From Xylocopa sonorina (Eukaryota > Arthropoda > Insecta > Hymenoptera > Apidae): a stretch of DNA of 64,000 nt. The stretch covers positions 9,814,501 to 9,878,500 of the forward strand of contig NC_135197.1 in the NCBI RefSeq assembly GCF_050948175.1, written 5' to 3'. Every line of letters begins with the position of its first letter. The stretch's first letter is position 1. Of this stretch, positions 12,854-25,515 are shown in pieces. The notes beneath the pieces were generated by a model. The model did not search any database. It saw only the letters and a program-made list of their open reading frames with translations, and had not been told where the DNA came from. Position numbers and translations under genes: made by a program.

Positions 12854-13375
12854 CGCATTTTGTGCTTCTCTTCATGCAAGGAAGACCCATTGATGTTGCT
12901 CTCGTAGGAACAGACTATATCGACAGAGCAACGTGTACTATAGTATCGTGCGCTGGTAGGATCGAGACCCATTTACCAAACGACGGGAATTTATCGAGCA
13001 ATGTCAATGTACAAATAGCAACCTCGATTATTGACCTTCCGATAAAATATTTTTTCCCTTATCTGCTAGATGACTGTAAGATCATAGTTTTTGCTTTATT
13101 ATTTATAACTCTGTATTAATTATCGCTTGAAACATCTTCTCATTCAACCTGTGATCGTTTCACGTCGCATCTTCTCCGTGTGCCATCAGTATCTTCGTTT
13201 ATTTTTTAAACAATTGTTTAATTATTTGTAAATGTATTTAATTATCGTAGAAATTTGTAGACATATGTTTGTAACGCCTGTATTTATCACAGATCGGCGA
13301 AGTATTGTGTAAATTTTAAATATCTTATATAAAATTGTCCTTTTGTAAATAAAATTAAACCGTTTGTGTTATTTA
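12854..13375 (+). other. KAT II 3' UTR
   Basis: AT-rich stretch after the TAG stop, running to just past the AATAAA at 13348. The 85-codon open frame at 12862-13119 lies in this UTR and has no recognisable features. Confidence 0.6.
13348..13353 (+). promoter_or_regulatory. Polyadenylation signal AATAAA (KAT II)
   Basis: Canonical hexamer about 495 nt after the KAT II stop. It gives a plausible transcript end near 13370. Confidence 0.6.
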
Positions 13376-16300
13376 GATTTCTCAGACTATTTTAATACCC
13401 CAAAACTTGAGAGCCATAAATAATTTTCCGTATTTTAAATCACTGCCTTTGAATAACAAGGAGAGAGAGAGAAAAAGAGACGATACAAGTACTGTAAACA
13501 TTAGTGATTGAAGAAAAGAGTTATTCATGGTACATTTAGACAGTTTTGTTCAAAATGGAAATGGTTCTATCAACAAGAAGCAAAAATGGACAAAAATTAC
13601 AGAAAATGTTAGAAGTGACGCAGTCGCTTATCGCGAAAGGGCCAGTGAAGGGCGACGTGGTTAATACACACGTAATGACGGATTTAAGGCAAGCAACTCG
13701 TGTATTTCCACGAACGGGAGAACGAAGGGAAATCTGAGGGCCCCTCCAAGATATAGTGTATATTAAAAGACGTTTCTGAAAGCCGTTATAGGGGATGCAC
13801 AGATACGGCCGATCATACGAATGGCCGCATTTTCACGAGTGGGATTTCGGCGTGGAACCAGTTCACTTTCGTTTTCTGTCGTAGGATCATCGAGGTCAGT
13901 TCCGCGACTTTACGACCGTCGATCGTCACGACCTGCGCATTTATAGGATGAAAATAGTAAAAGGCCGTCGAAGAGCTTCCTTCTAAGCTACGAGGGAAGA
14001 GATTGATAATTTAAGCCAGCAATTAGAAAGGACCCTTAACGAGTGGAATCCTGTGAACCTTCTCGGTCAACATCACCCTCCAATCAAGTCGAGCAGCATT
14101 ATGTCTACGAGTCCAATTCCAACCCTCGGATCTATTCGTCTTCTACTGGCTTTTAAGAATGTCCGCGTTACTTCGCGCGACCCACGGAACCGAGAAGCGG
14201 CAGCTCGACACCGGGGGAGGGTTTTCAAGAGGAGGAGGAGAAAAATAGGAAAAAGAGTGGAAACGCGGAAAGCAGCGGAATTCTCACGGATTCGAGCGTA
14301 GCCTTAGTCAACGGTCTCACGCTCGTAGATATAGAGCCCGGGTACGGTTTCCGTCGCTCTTCCATTCGCCCGGTGCCGCGCCATATAGCACCAACGGTAA
14401 AGGGGGTTATTCCCCGGGGGTAGGCGAGATCGGGAGGTGAGATGCGGAGGCGGTAGGAGGGTGGCTGCGAACAAGGGAAGAGCAGCGTCGTGGTAGCTGG
14501 CGAAAGCGTGAGAAAGAGGGCCGCGGAGGAGAAGGCGAAACTGAAAAGATAGATAGAGCGAGAGAGAGAAAGACGCGAGGGATAGAGAGACAGGGGTGGA
14601 ATGAGAAAGGTATAGGGAACGAACGAGGCGAGAAAGGAGAGAGGTTGGCAAGGGTGTGCGAGGGGTAGTGCAGTTTCGTGTTGGCATTACTCTTGATTTC
14701 CGTGGTGACGTCGCTACCTCGGCTGCCCTTTCCCTTCTGCCACCCCTCCGCCTCTGCCTCTTCCTCCTCCTGGCTTCTCCTCCGGCGTCGTTCCTCCGTG
14801 TCTTGTGTTTTGCCGTTTCTATGTGCGGGACTCATACCAGCCGGCTCACCTAGCCAGCCCATCCTGATACGGAGAAAGAGCACCAGCCACCCGGCCCACT
14901 ATCCCGGCAGAGATAGATCCTTCCTCGCGCCCTACCCACTGTATATCGTTCCGGCCAGGAATACGAACGCGCACCCCCACACGTAGCCTAACCTCGGCTT
15001 GCCTTTCGACGGCTTGCGAACGCTGCGCCCCGCGGAAAAACCCTTTCCGTAACACCCATTATATCACGGAGAGACGCCTCAGCCTTCCAGAGAGCGCGTT
15101 ACATAGGGATAATCAAAAATTAAGGGACCGCAGGAACGCTCGGAACAACGGCGCCTCCTCGTCTCGGCCGGCTGACCAGCCGAACGACCGATAAGTAATT
15201 CGCAAGCTACTTCGTACGGATAGCGACGGCACTGGAGAAAGTTTCCTCGTCCACGATTGATTGACGGAGCGGTTTGGTGATCCGTTGATCGGAGGCTAAT
15301 CGACGGTGACTGGGGTTGAGAGATGTTCGGAGAACGTTCACCCGTGTGCTTTGACAAGGCAGTACTCGAAGCGGATTATATGGTCGGAAATTGAGAATGT
15401 TATCGTTACTAGCCGTGAGCTTCGCCAGGTATTTCTTTTTTTTTCTTCTTCAGATGTCATCCTCGACGTAGGGGAAAACTGGTGTCGCAGACATCGTACC
15501 GTGTATAAAAATTCTTACGCTCGACGGGAAAAGAAGAGGCAGCTCGGGGTAAGCTCAAAGAGTGGTTGCTACCTGTTTTTCCTCGGAGGCGCTATCTCTT
15601 ATCCAGCCCCGTCGTTAGTTTCCCTAACGTGGACGGGAAAGGCAGCTGCGTGTTACGAAACCTCTTTATTTGCCCGGTGTACACACGCTCTCTGTTTCTT
15701 CGTTTTTATTCTCTTTCTCGGTACCTAATTTACCAGGAATGACGACGAATTTATCTCGAAGATACGTCTTTCAATTATTTCCAAGCCCTGAGGAAACCGC
15801 GGCTATTTATTTAGACGAGCTCGGGTTTCTTTAATCTTGAATGCTTCGTTGCGGAACGACGACAGGTTCGTCCTGGAATTAAATTAGAATGCCTCCTATC
15901 CGTCGTCAACTTGAAATCAATTGCAGTCTCGTTCATTGATTTTCAAACGAACGATTACATTACATCGAACGTAGCCGCGATTCGTTGTTCGTTCCCTCTC
16001 GAAGAGGAATTAGGAGGCTTCTCGTGGCCGAGGACGGAAACGTTCGAACGAACACGAAGCAGCGTATTAACGTAATACAATAAAACGATAGAGCTCCATT
16101 GCAACTGGTGCACCGAAACCTCTGACATCGCGAGATCAACGTGCGACTCGCTCGACGGAAGTCCGTCAGGGAACAACGTTCGATTCGCCTTCGGCAGGCC
16201 TGATCGAAAAGCCGATCGTGGAAAACTCGAGCGCGCGGAACAACGTGGAACAACGTCGAAAGACGGGCGACGGTCGGGGGTGGTTTGGATCGGCGTACAA

Positions 16301-19300
16301 TATAGCCACGCGATTGCCCAGTAAATATCGGGGCGAGGTTATAGCCGGCTCCGCGGCCCGTAAACCAAGACATTAAATTTTATAATATTGCGTCCCGGGT
16401 CTCGCTCCCGTCCCTCCTCGACATCTATCCCTCCCGTCGAGCGTTCGCCAGCAGCCCGGGTCGTACCCCCGTCGCAAGCCGAGGGTAGAACGCGCGCCCA
16501 CCGGCTCGAAGCGCGAGAGAGCGAACAGCGAGCCAGCCGCCGTGCTTTTATTGGCTATTTACAGAGGAAATGGCCTCTAAATTAACTGCAGACTGCCGGA
16601 TTGCTACCTCTATATCGAGCCGCCTCGTATAACGCCTCGTTGCTCTCGCCCGTTAAGATCAAAATCGAAATGACAGAGCGGCGACGATTAATTCCGCGCG
16701 CCAAAATAGCGAAACGCTGGCGTCGTCGCCGATCAACCCTTGCGCCTACCCCTCCGTGGTGTTCCTCTGCCGCGCGATCGCTTCGATGGTCGCGCGGGTG
16801 TCTTGTCACCTGGCTGAACGAAAGGCTGATCGAGACAGAGGGGCGATGCGAACGTCGACGGGAGAGAAGGGTGCGGCGAAGGGTATCCTTTTTAATTGCG
16901 ACGTGAATTTTTGATCGTTCGACCGGGTAACTCGCGGCCCTTCTTTCGGGGAGTCGAAGGATCGACTCGCAGCCAGGCTCGTGAGAGTTTTATGAGACGC
17001 GGAACGAGTCTGATATTGTTATTTATTGTTGCTCGATGGTGGTTTCAAAGTTGCTCGCAGGGAGGGATGTTTAACTGGCAGCAGCGTCTGACAAATACGC
17101 GCGGAATCTTTTCCGCGTGTACAATTTGAACGAACGTAGGTGAGAATATGTCACGCGATTCGTTACATCTGCACGTTCATTGCTCGGGACCAGGCTGGGA
17201 CATTGTATATCGCCTACGGTAATTGCTTTCACTTAAAATGAAGTTTGTACTTTTGGTGTATAACGATGTTACTTGTAACGGATGTTATACTTGTTTCTAA
17301 CAATTCGTCAACTGAGAATCTTCACTAATTTGTGTTAAACATTATGTTAACTGCTCGTTCTTCATTCCTCTTCTGTAGTACATGTTTGTGAAATTGAATA
17401 TTTTTCATGCAGTGTGACACAGTTGTTTAATACAATTAGAAGACTATATCTGGGTTAACGCGACTCTGATTTGAGAAAGCTTCTGAAAATCTACATAGAA
17501 TTTGAGAAGAGAGAGGTTATTTTGAAACTGGTACTGTTCAAAGACCTGTTCATCCCATTTGATTGCTTTTTTGAAAGATTCGAAGTATTTCGAGTCATCG
17601 ACAGGGTGAAGTGTTTATGACAGAAGAAACCAAAACGATGTATTCATTATCGTGAAGTATTCTAAAAAAAAAAAGGAAGAAAAGATCCAACTCGTACGAT
17701 CGACCTGATTTCCTTTCGAAATTGCCATTCGACCAGGTAATGAATAAAAAAACGATCGTTCCTCTGCATGTGGAGCAGAAATATCGGGACGATTGCACAC
17801 GGTGCAAAGTTTTCATCAAGAATATCGGAGCTGACAACGCGGTGGCAAATAAATTTCATATCTCAATTAGTTTTTGGGCCACGTGACGGCACGTGCCGAA
17901 CGTTCGCTCTGCAGCACTGCCCCCGTTTTCCGTCTTTCGCCGCTCGAACGTTGTAGGCAGGGGCGTAATTCAAACGCAAATATATTAAGTGTTGTCTACA
18001 CCGTGGCTCCGTTTAGTGTGTCTGTTTCGTTTAACATGATAACTATCTTTTGCTTGAACGGAACGCGATCCCAACTGACAGGGACAAGCATGGATGGCTG
18101 TGACACGTTACGATCGATTAATTTCATGTACCTACGACTTGTACCGATAATCCGTACAAATCTAACGATATATCGGTGGCACGTAAAGCTGAGACGTTGC
18201 ATGCTAATGAAGAACAGAACTTCGTAAGTGAAATATATTTAATTTCCATCTGTCGTAACTGAAAGCGTTCATTGCCAATTGGAATCGAGGAGTCACCAGT
18301 CGGATGTAGTTGAAATCGGAACAACCTTAACGCGACCGCAATCTCTGTATTCCCAGCGCAAATACGATCAGAAAAGACATATGTTTGAGCAGTGTAATAT
18401 ATACATAGTTCCCGCTCGGACACATCGTCCTACAACATATTAACAGCTTAGCCGGTAAGCCTTTTATATTACATTTTTCCCTCTATGGGGTCTCCTAATC
18501 CAATGGGGTAGCCGTCCGCCCTGTAATACGGGGGCGCACATAGCGAATTCGAGCGGAATCGAAGTTTAACCTTGCGCTCGTATCGAGGAACCGCAACTCC
18601 CAAGATCACCGTTGAATGACCACCGAAATTTCGCTGGAAATTTATCTCTCTAATATCCAGCTTATCTATCCGATATCTAGTTCATCGATCATTTCGTTTC
18701 CTTATCGCTACTGGCCCGTTACACCAGCCAAAGTACACGTAGCACTAATTACAAAGAATCGTAGGTGAGTTAACAGAGAAAAGGGAAATAGCTCGCGAAT
18801 CTGAAAGATTAATTCCCACCGCGTGATTGCGAATCGCGACGCGTTACTTTTCCCATGGTCGACGATCCGCGAGGCCGCTCTCCTAGGGACAGTCGCTTCC
18901 TCCGACTTGACTTTGTGAACATTTCACGCCCCGCAGCCCCAATTAAGTAGAATGACTGACCGGGCCACGCCACCGTGGATCTATTGTTCCACGCGCGTCC
19001 CACGGAATCGGCCCGTCGGCGTGGACATAACTTCCTCGGTCGCCAGGGTGTTTGCAGGGCGCGCCCTGGCCGGGGTTCGCCCATTGTTTGCCCCGTGAAA
19101 CGCACGCAACGCGGAATCATCCCTTGACGCGTGACTTACGTGCCTGTAAAGCCAAACACAGCGGGACGGATCGCGTACGAATACGGTACGTATCCATCGC
19201 GCGGGAGATTCACGCGATGAGTGGACAAGTTGGACGACCGTAGGGAACTCGGGCTTCCTGTACCTGGGGAGAGCGGCCGTTGATGAAGATGAAACATCGT

Positions 19301-20441
19301 TTGCTCGAGGAACGTTCGCGCCGTTCGAGAATACTTTCGAACGTTTCCCGGTCGCCCATTGTTTTCGTTAGCTACGAAAATGCTCGACAGAACGAAGCGG
19401 GAAGCCAAGATTGAGAGCAAAGTACGAACGAATGAAATGAGCGAGATTGGGAGACGTTAAAGACAGGGAAACGCTTGACTGTTCTTCGTGGTGGTAGTCG
19501 CGAGAGGGCATCAATATGCAGAACATTGCATCGGCGTGCGCGGCAGTGGTAGTCAGGAATTCGAAGATATGAGAGGCCGGTAATAAATCTTTAGCCGGGA
19601 CTTAAGTTTCGAAGTAAATCTTGCCACGTTTTAGCAGTAAGTCCAGAGCTCACCGCGGGAAGGGATCAAGAATACCGACTTGTTGGAGAACAGCCTAGCA
19701 CGGTCTCTCGGTGACGCCGCCGCGGCGGCTTGCGTAGTCCAGGAAAGGTGCTAAATCCACTTGTGACGAGTTTAAAATCGTCTCTATCGTCCATACTGAT
19801 GTGTCTCGGCCTTAATCCACCGTAGAGGCACGCAAGCCGCGCTTCCACAGACTCGCGGACGCGGTTCACCGGTTGAAGTCTCCCAGACGGGGCTTCCCTT
19901 CCTCTTGGAAAGAATTTTGATCGACAGTTTTACGGTAACTCTGCGCATTCGATATTTGAAAGTTCCGATGATCGTGGGTAAAATTGGTGGAGTACATTTT
20001 ATAACAGATACGCGAAACGAGTCTCCCTAGTAAATGACGGCCCAATAAAACAAGATAATTCGGATCGTTAAATATGCATTAATATCACGTTTCTGCGCGA
20101 TACTGCATACCACAACTAGATCAATAATCACGTCACTTAGAATGTAATAAATTGTTTTTCAATCAAGCATAGATTAACCAATTAAACGATTATTCCGATT
20201 TCGAATGGAACGTTTCTTCCCGTCGCTGGGCGAGTATACGAACGTCAAAAATACCCGGCGAAAGTCCATCCGTCTGGAACGTTGGGTGATCATCGCGAGA
20301 GAAAATCGTCGGATAAAGAATTGCGACGAGTCGATGGAGGGAGATAAAGTTTGGACGGACTAGAGGAGAGAACAACGTGATTTAGATATCGTCTTCTTGC
20401 GGTAATCAATTTCCATTAACGAAGTCGTGGGCTCAGTTGGA

Positions 20442-20489
20442 CAGAGAGAAAGAGAGAGAGAGAGAGAGGTAGAGAGTGTGAGAGAGAAG
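20442..20489 (+). repeat. GA-rich microsatellite
   Basis: Imperfect (GA)n tract interrupted by AA, GGT and TGTG steps. Confidence 0.85.
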
Positions 20490-23400
20490 AGGGGCAGGAG
20501 TCGAGGATGAGGGAAGCGGAAGGTAAAATGGAGATAAAGAAAAACCGAGAGGCGAGAGACAAATCTAAAGATGCTGTGCTGTAATCGACTTTTGCGCGTT
20601 TCTGTCCAAACTAATGGATAAGATATTAAACTGAAATTACTTTTTTCTTAATGCAATGTACATCGAAATGAAAAATCAGGATGCTTTTATCTCGAAATGG
20701 ATAGAAGACATTTTAAATGAACGTGGATTTTAATTACTGCAAATGTTCTCAACAAACATCGCATTTGCTCGGACAGTAAAAATTGTCGCTGAAAATTACA
20801 GTCGGTCGATCTGCTCTGAGATTCCTTGAGAGAGCAATAAACAAATCTGGGATAACGAGAGAAGCGTCGGGGCATCCCCGATCCTTTCCCGGGGTAGTCC
20901 GTGAGCCGAGAAAATTGAAAAACTTCCCGGTAAAATTGTCCCGCCACTAGAACTTGCACTAAACTTAACCCGCCCCCTTCCACGCTCAATACATTCTAAA
21001 AACTAATTAAACTTTGGACATACACAAGGAGAGGCCCGACCACAAGTTCCCGTCGAGCAATTCTTAGGGGTGGATTAAGCAGCCGGAGTTCTCCGCTCGC
21101 AAAAATGCTTGCAACTGAAGGCAACCGGCAAATGCAATTACGCAGTTGAAATAACGAAGTTGTCGTCGCGTTTTTAACAGCATTTCTGCCGTTAGTATAC
21201 AATTAATACAGGTTAAAGGAGCAATCGGAATTCATGGTAGGTGAAAATGTAGACAATTTAAGCGTTCACCTTAGGAAAGAAGTTTCAATCTAACCTGTTA
21301 GTTTCTCTTTTTTTTTTTTAATAAATCCAATAGTAACGAATACTTTTTAATGAATACGCGCGATATTAAATACGTATATTAATCGAATCAACTCGTAAAC
21401 CATATTGTAATTAACCTTAAATCCTCGCCTGCGCAAAAACTTTCGAAATCGAAATCTATGACACTCGAAAGTTTCACGCGCGCCAGGGGATGAATCGGCT
21501 GGCAGCTGAATCTGGCAAAAACGCAGCGAAATCTTCCTAATGAAAATCTATAATATCTGACAATTTCGTTAGAACCGACGCCGAGTAAAAACAAAATCGT
21601 TCGTTCGGTCAATTTATCGCTACCCCTTTAAACAACAATCCGTCGGATCGACGATCCGACCACTCAATTAAATCGATATAAAATTGGCAATCCAACTAAC
21701 GGGACCGAACGCGAAAAAACCGGACGGAGTCGCGTGAAGTTTCAGACATCGAACAGGAGGAGAGAGGAGTCTGGGTGAAGCGATATCCGGGATATCGTCA
21801 TCCAGAGATAGCGAGAGAGAGAGAGCCGAGAAGACGGCGGTTCAGCGGCGGCGTAAACGGGTAGTCCCCGGCCGGGGTGGGTTCGAGCAATTAACCAAAA
21901 GCCTCGCCGGCGTCGAGTGGCAAAATATTTGCAGAAACGTGGCATCGTGCCCGTTTGGAAACTCGTTGGTAGCCGTAGCTGGAATGTGAGATATGGCTGG
22001 AACTCGATCGACGTCCAAATGAAGCACGCTAGAGAGTCGGCAAGTGCCTGCCCGGATATTATAGACCTGTGAACGAGGCTGAGGGGTGGTTTCCGCGTTA
22101 AATTGAAACGCTCGAAGGTAACGTCTAATGAAAGCATACGCGCGGAGCTAATATTCGCCCCACTAGAATGTAATAATTTCGGAATGGTACTTCAGAGAGA
22201 GGCCCGTACTTCTCTCTGCAACAAAGGTTTAAGCACGCGTGCAGCTATTCGGAATCTCGCGCGCCGAATCGCGTTTCGCCCAGGTATCCGCTCGGGGATG
22301 AGCCGCGCGACCCCCTCCTGGCCGTACGCCGCGACGGAGCTCGGGTATAGGCGATTTATTAAAAAGTTCATTCGATAATCCGAGCCCGTGCCAGGCCGCC
22401 GTTACGAACGCGTTGATTCCGTTAGCAAAGCGAATAGCAACCGAAGAGAGAGCGAAGACCGGCCGGCTCGGGTCGAATCAAAATTTGCACTTCGACCTGG
22501 TTCGCTACCGCGATAATTGCACGCTCCTCCGCGTTTCCACCTTGCCGCCGCCGTTTCCGTCGCGTAATTCGCCCCCGGCTATTGAAATCGTTCCGGTCAG
22601 ATTGAAATTGAACACGCCGGGACGACTTCGTCGATCGAAAATTCCGCTTCGTTTACCACCGATTTGTAATCCGCCCTAATTGGTTTACACGGTTTAATGG
22701 AACTGCGCAACGCTGGCCTGCGTTTCATTCTCGATATGAAAGATTGGAATCTTTTGCCTGCGAGTTTCGACGACGCGATGGCTATGCTGCTACAACGCGT
22801 TGTCAATTTTCTTACCTTCTCTACCGACGCTTCAACTAATGAAGAAGTAGAAAGATGGAAGTACGGGTGGTAACGTCTCGTTTAACCCTTTGCGCTCGAC
22901 GAGTTTTTCGGTCGGGCGTCGCTGCAACTCGAGACGATTTCTGAAGTGCCAGAATCTTGTGGGTCGTCGCTGCTACTTCGGGATTCACTGTCTATTACTC
23001 TAATTTTTCTATTCCTCACACACGATACTACATCACTATTATGGATAGACACGTTTCTGATCAATTAAAACTATGAAATGAGTGGCGCAAAATTTCGCGA
23101 TACGTATGCTCGCTACGATCGTCGAAGCTGTACTAACGCTAGACACATCGTATTCAGGACTACAGTCGTAGAGGAATTTTATCTTAATCCTCATTTGACG
23201 ACACAATGTCACTTTCCAACCGAAAACATAAACAGCCTAAGGGACGTATTTCCAAACCAATACTTCGCTTCTATCAATTGGAGATAACGAAATTCAGCGT
23301 AAATACAGTCGCTCGAGTTGCCACGCGAAACATCGTGGCGAGCGAGAGTCGCTGTTCGTGCGCGAAAGGTCAAAATAAGAAAAAGAAAGAGTACGGCGAA

Positions 23401-24527
23401 AAGGCAACTGGTAGTGTTTCGTGTAGCACCTGGTAATATAATCGAGCATCGATTTGGCGGGAATCTATCGAGGAAAAGCGATTCGACGATCAACCGTAAT
23501 CGTGTATAGCAGGCGGTCCGGAATTTCGGAAAACCAACGTTGGAAAGAGTTTTCAAGAGTTCCAGTTAGAGAAGTGCGCGCGTAGAATGAATTTCGCTGG
23601 AGGACCATTTCTCTGTGATTGTGTACGAGTAAACGGCAGAGAGTGTGTGCGCGCGCGGGCTGGCACACTCGTCCGTTGCTCGGTGTTAGAGGGTGGGAGC
23701 ACGAGAGCATGTGGGTGCTGTAAGCACAAATTGCCACAAATTGGAGAAAATTGAATGAAGCTTACGGCTTAACGAAGGCACTAAATCCTTGTGGAACGAC
23801 CTATCTCAACATGCAGCCCATTTTCGTGATAAGCGAGCAGATGTCGTGCGTTTAAAACACTCCATTGAGAAGTCGCGGTTGGCTTGGCCATCGCCGATCG
23901 GTCCGATCGATCGTTCTCGCGCGCGAGAACCGGGACACGTGATTTCCATGGGTCGTTGCCGACCTTTTTTCCCGGGCTAATTAAAACTGCATCCGCGGCG
24001 ATCTCTTCTAAACGCGTGTGCTGTTTACTCGAGATTTCGCTCGCGGAGTTCAAACATTAAACGAAGCCAGGACCGAGGCACCGGTCCTCGGACCAGTGTA
24101 CCGTGCTCTTTCTACTTTTCCACGTTTCGCTTAATTACTTAAACTAATTATACCCCATTCATCGAGAAACCGGTTACGGTAATCGCATTTAAAGCGTTCG
24201 CCGTTGTGGACACTGCTGGTTACGCTCGACTCCCATAACGGGCGCGACGCTAATATTTTAAAACGACTCGTAAGCGGCCACCGTGTCGATAGTCTGTCGG
24301 TTCCGAGCAACATTCGCTCGGAATCTCCCAGGTACCGTGGAACGTCTACGGAACACCGAACGGGAACTTTCTTCAACCCCCACGGTCCAGAGGAGATCTT
24401 TTATTGGAGTGGCTCCTCTTCCGTTAAAGCCGCGTTCCGAGCGTCGCGAACGATCATGGAGGATCGAAATTGAACACGGGGGGTGAAGAAGGGAGTGGTT
24501 GAGAACACGAGGGAGACAAGAATCGAC

Positions 24528-24542
24528 AGAGAGAGAGAGAGA
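24528..24542 (+). repeat. Short (GA)n microsatellite
   Basis: About seven GA units inside a longer purine-rich stretch that continues to about 24.6 kb. Confidence 0.8.
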
Positions 24543-25494
24543 CTGTTGCGAAAGTGGGGGAGGGAGAGGGAAGGGTGAATAAAGAGGAAGAGATAGATAC
24601 GGAACGGTTCCCTATTTGTAGCGAACAGGAGACACTGACGAGAGTCAGGGAGGCGTGCTAGACGCGAAATATGTCTGGCGTATGTGGAGAACCTCGTACA
24701 CTCCCTCGGGATTGTTATGGGGGCATTCCGGCTTCTGGTATGTAATATCAGAAATTCCTGTCTACCTGTGTGTCGCCTGTTGCCGGTGCACGTTGTTCCA
24801 ATTCGAACAGGCGGAGCAGCGCACGGTGCCTCGCGAAAGTGGTATTACTTCTGCCGGCTTGCAGGCCCAGGAGGGTGAGCTTGGGCATCCGCCCCTCCGA
24901 TTCGTCGAATATTCGGAGGACGAAAACTAGACGAGTCCTACGACGAGGAAAAAAAATTAACCGGAAAGAGGACCGTGGACAGAGGTTCTCGTTTCACCAA
25001 ACGAATCCGTACGCAACAGAGAGATGTTCACCTTTTTTCCCCCCTTAATTGTTATCTCGCATGTCGGTACTTGTCACTTTTATCGTTTTCGAAATCGCTT
25101 CGCAAACAATGGCGCGGGTTGGATATGTATCACAGCGGGAGAGTCCTCTCTTTTGGTAAACAATTTCTATCCAGTGCCTCGCGTAATCTCTGCTAATAAT
25201 TTCAGTAATGTATAAAAAGAATCGCGCGTTCGAAACCTGAACGATTCGAAATGCAGAGGCCTTCCGGAAAATGCTCCTCGCATTACACCTAAAACGGACC
25301 TCGGTCACGCGGCACGGAGGGGTAGTTTTAGCCAGAGGCATCGGTTGTCTGCATTCGACACATTGTCAATTTGCCGTTGTTCGTCTCGCCTATTTAAAAT
25401 CGATCGCGTACAGAGGCACATATGCCTTTGCGTGTTTCCGCCGCCCAAGTGTTTCGTTGCCGCTGTTGCCATTCATCTCCTCTCCAACACGGTT

Positions 25495-25515
25495 AAAAAA
25501 AAAAAAAAAAAAAAA
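25495..25515 (+). repeat. Poly(A) run
   Basis: About 21 consecutive A. No upstream coding remnant or flanking duplication marks it as a retroposed tail, so it may be a simple homopolymer. Confidence 0.85.
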
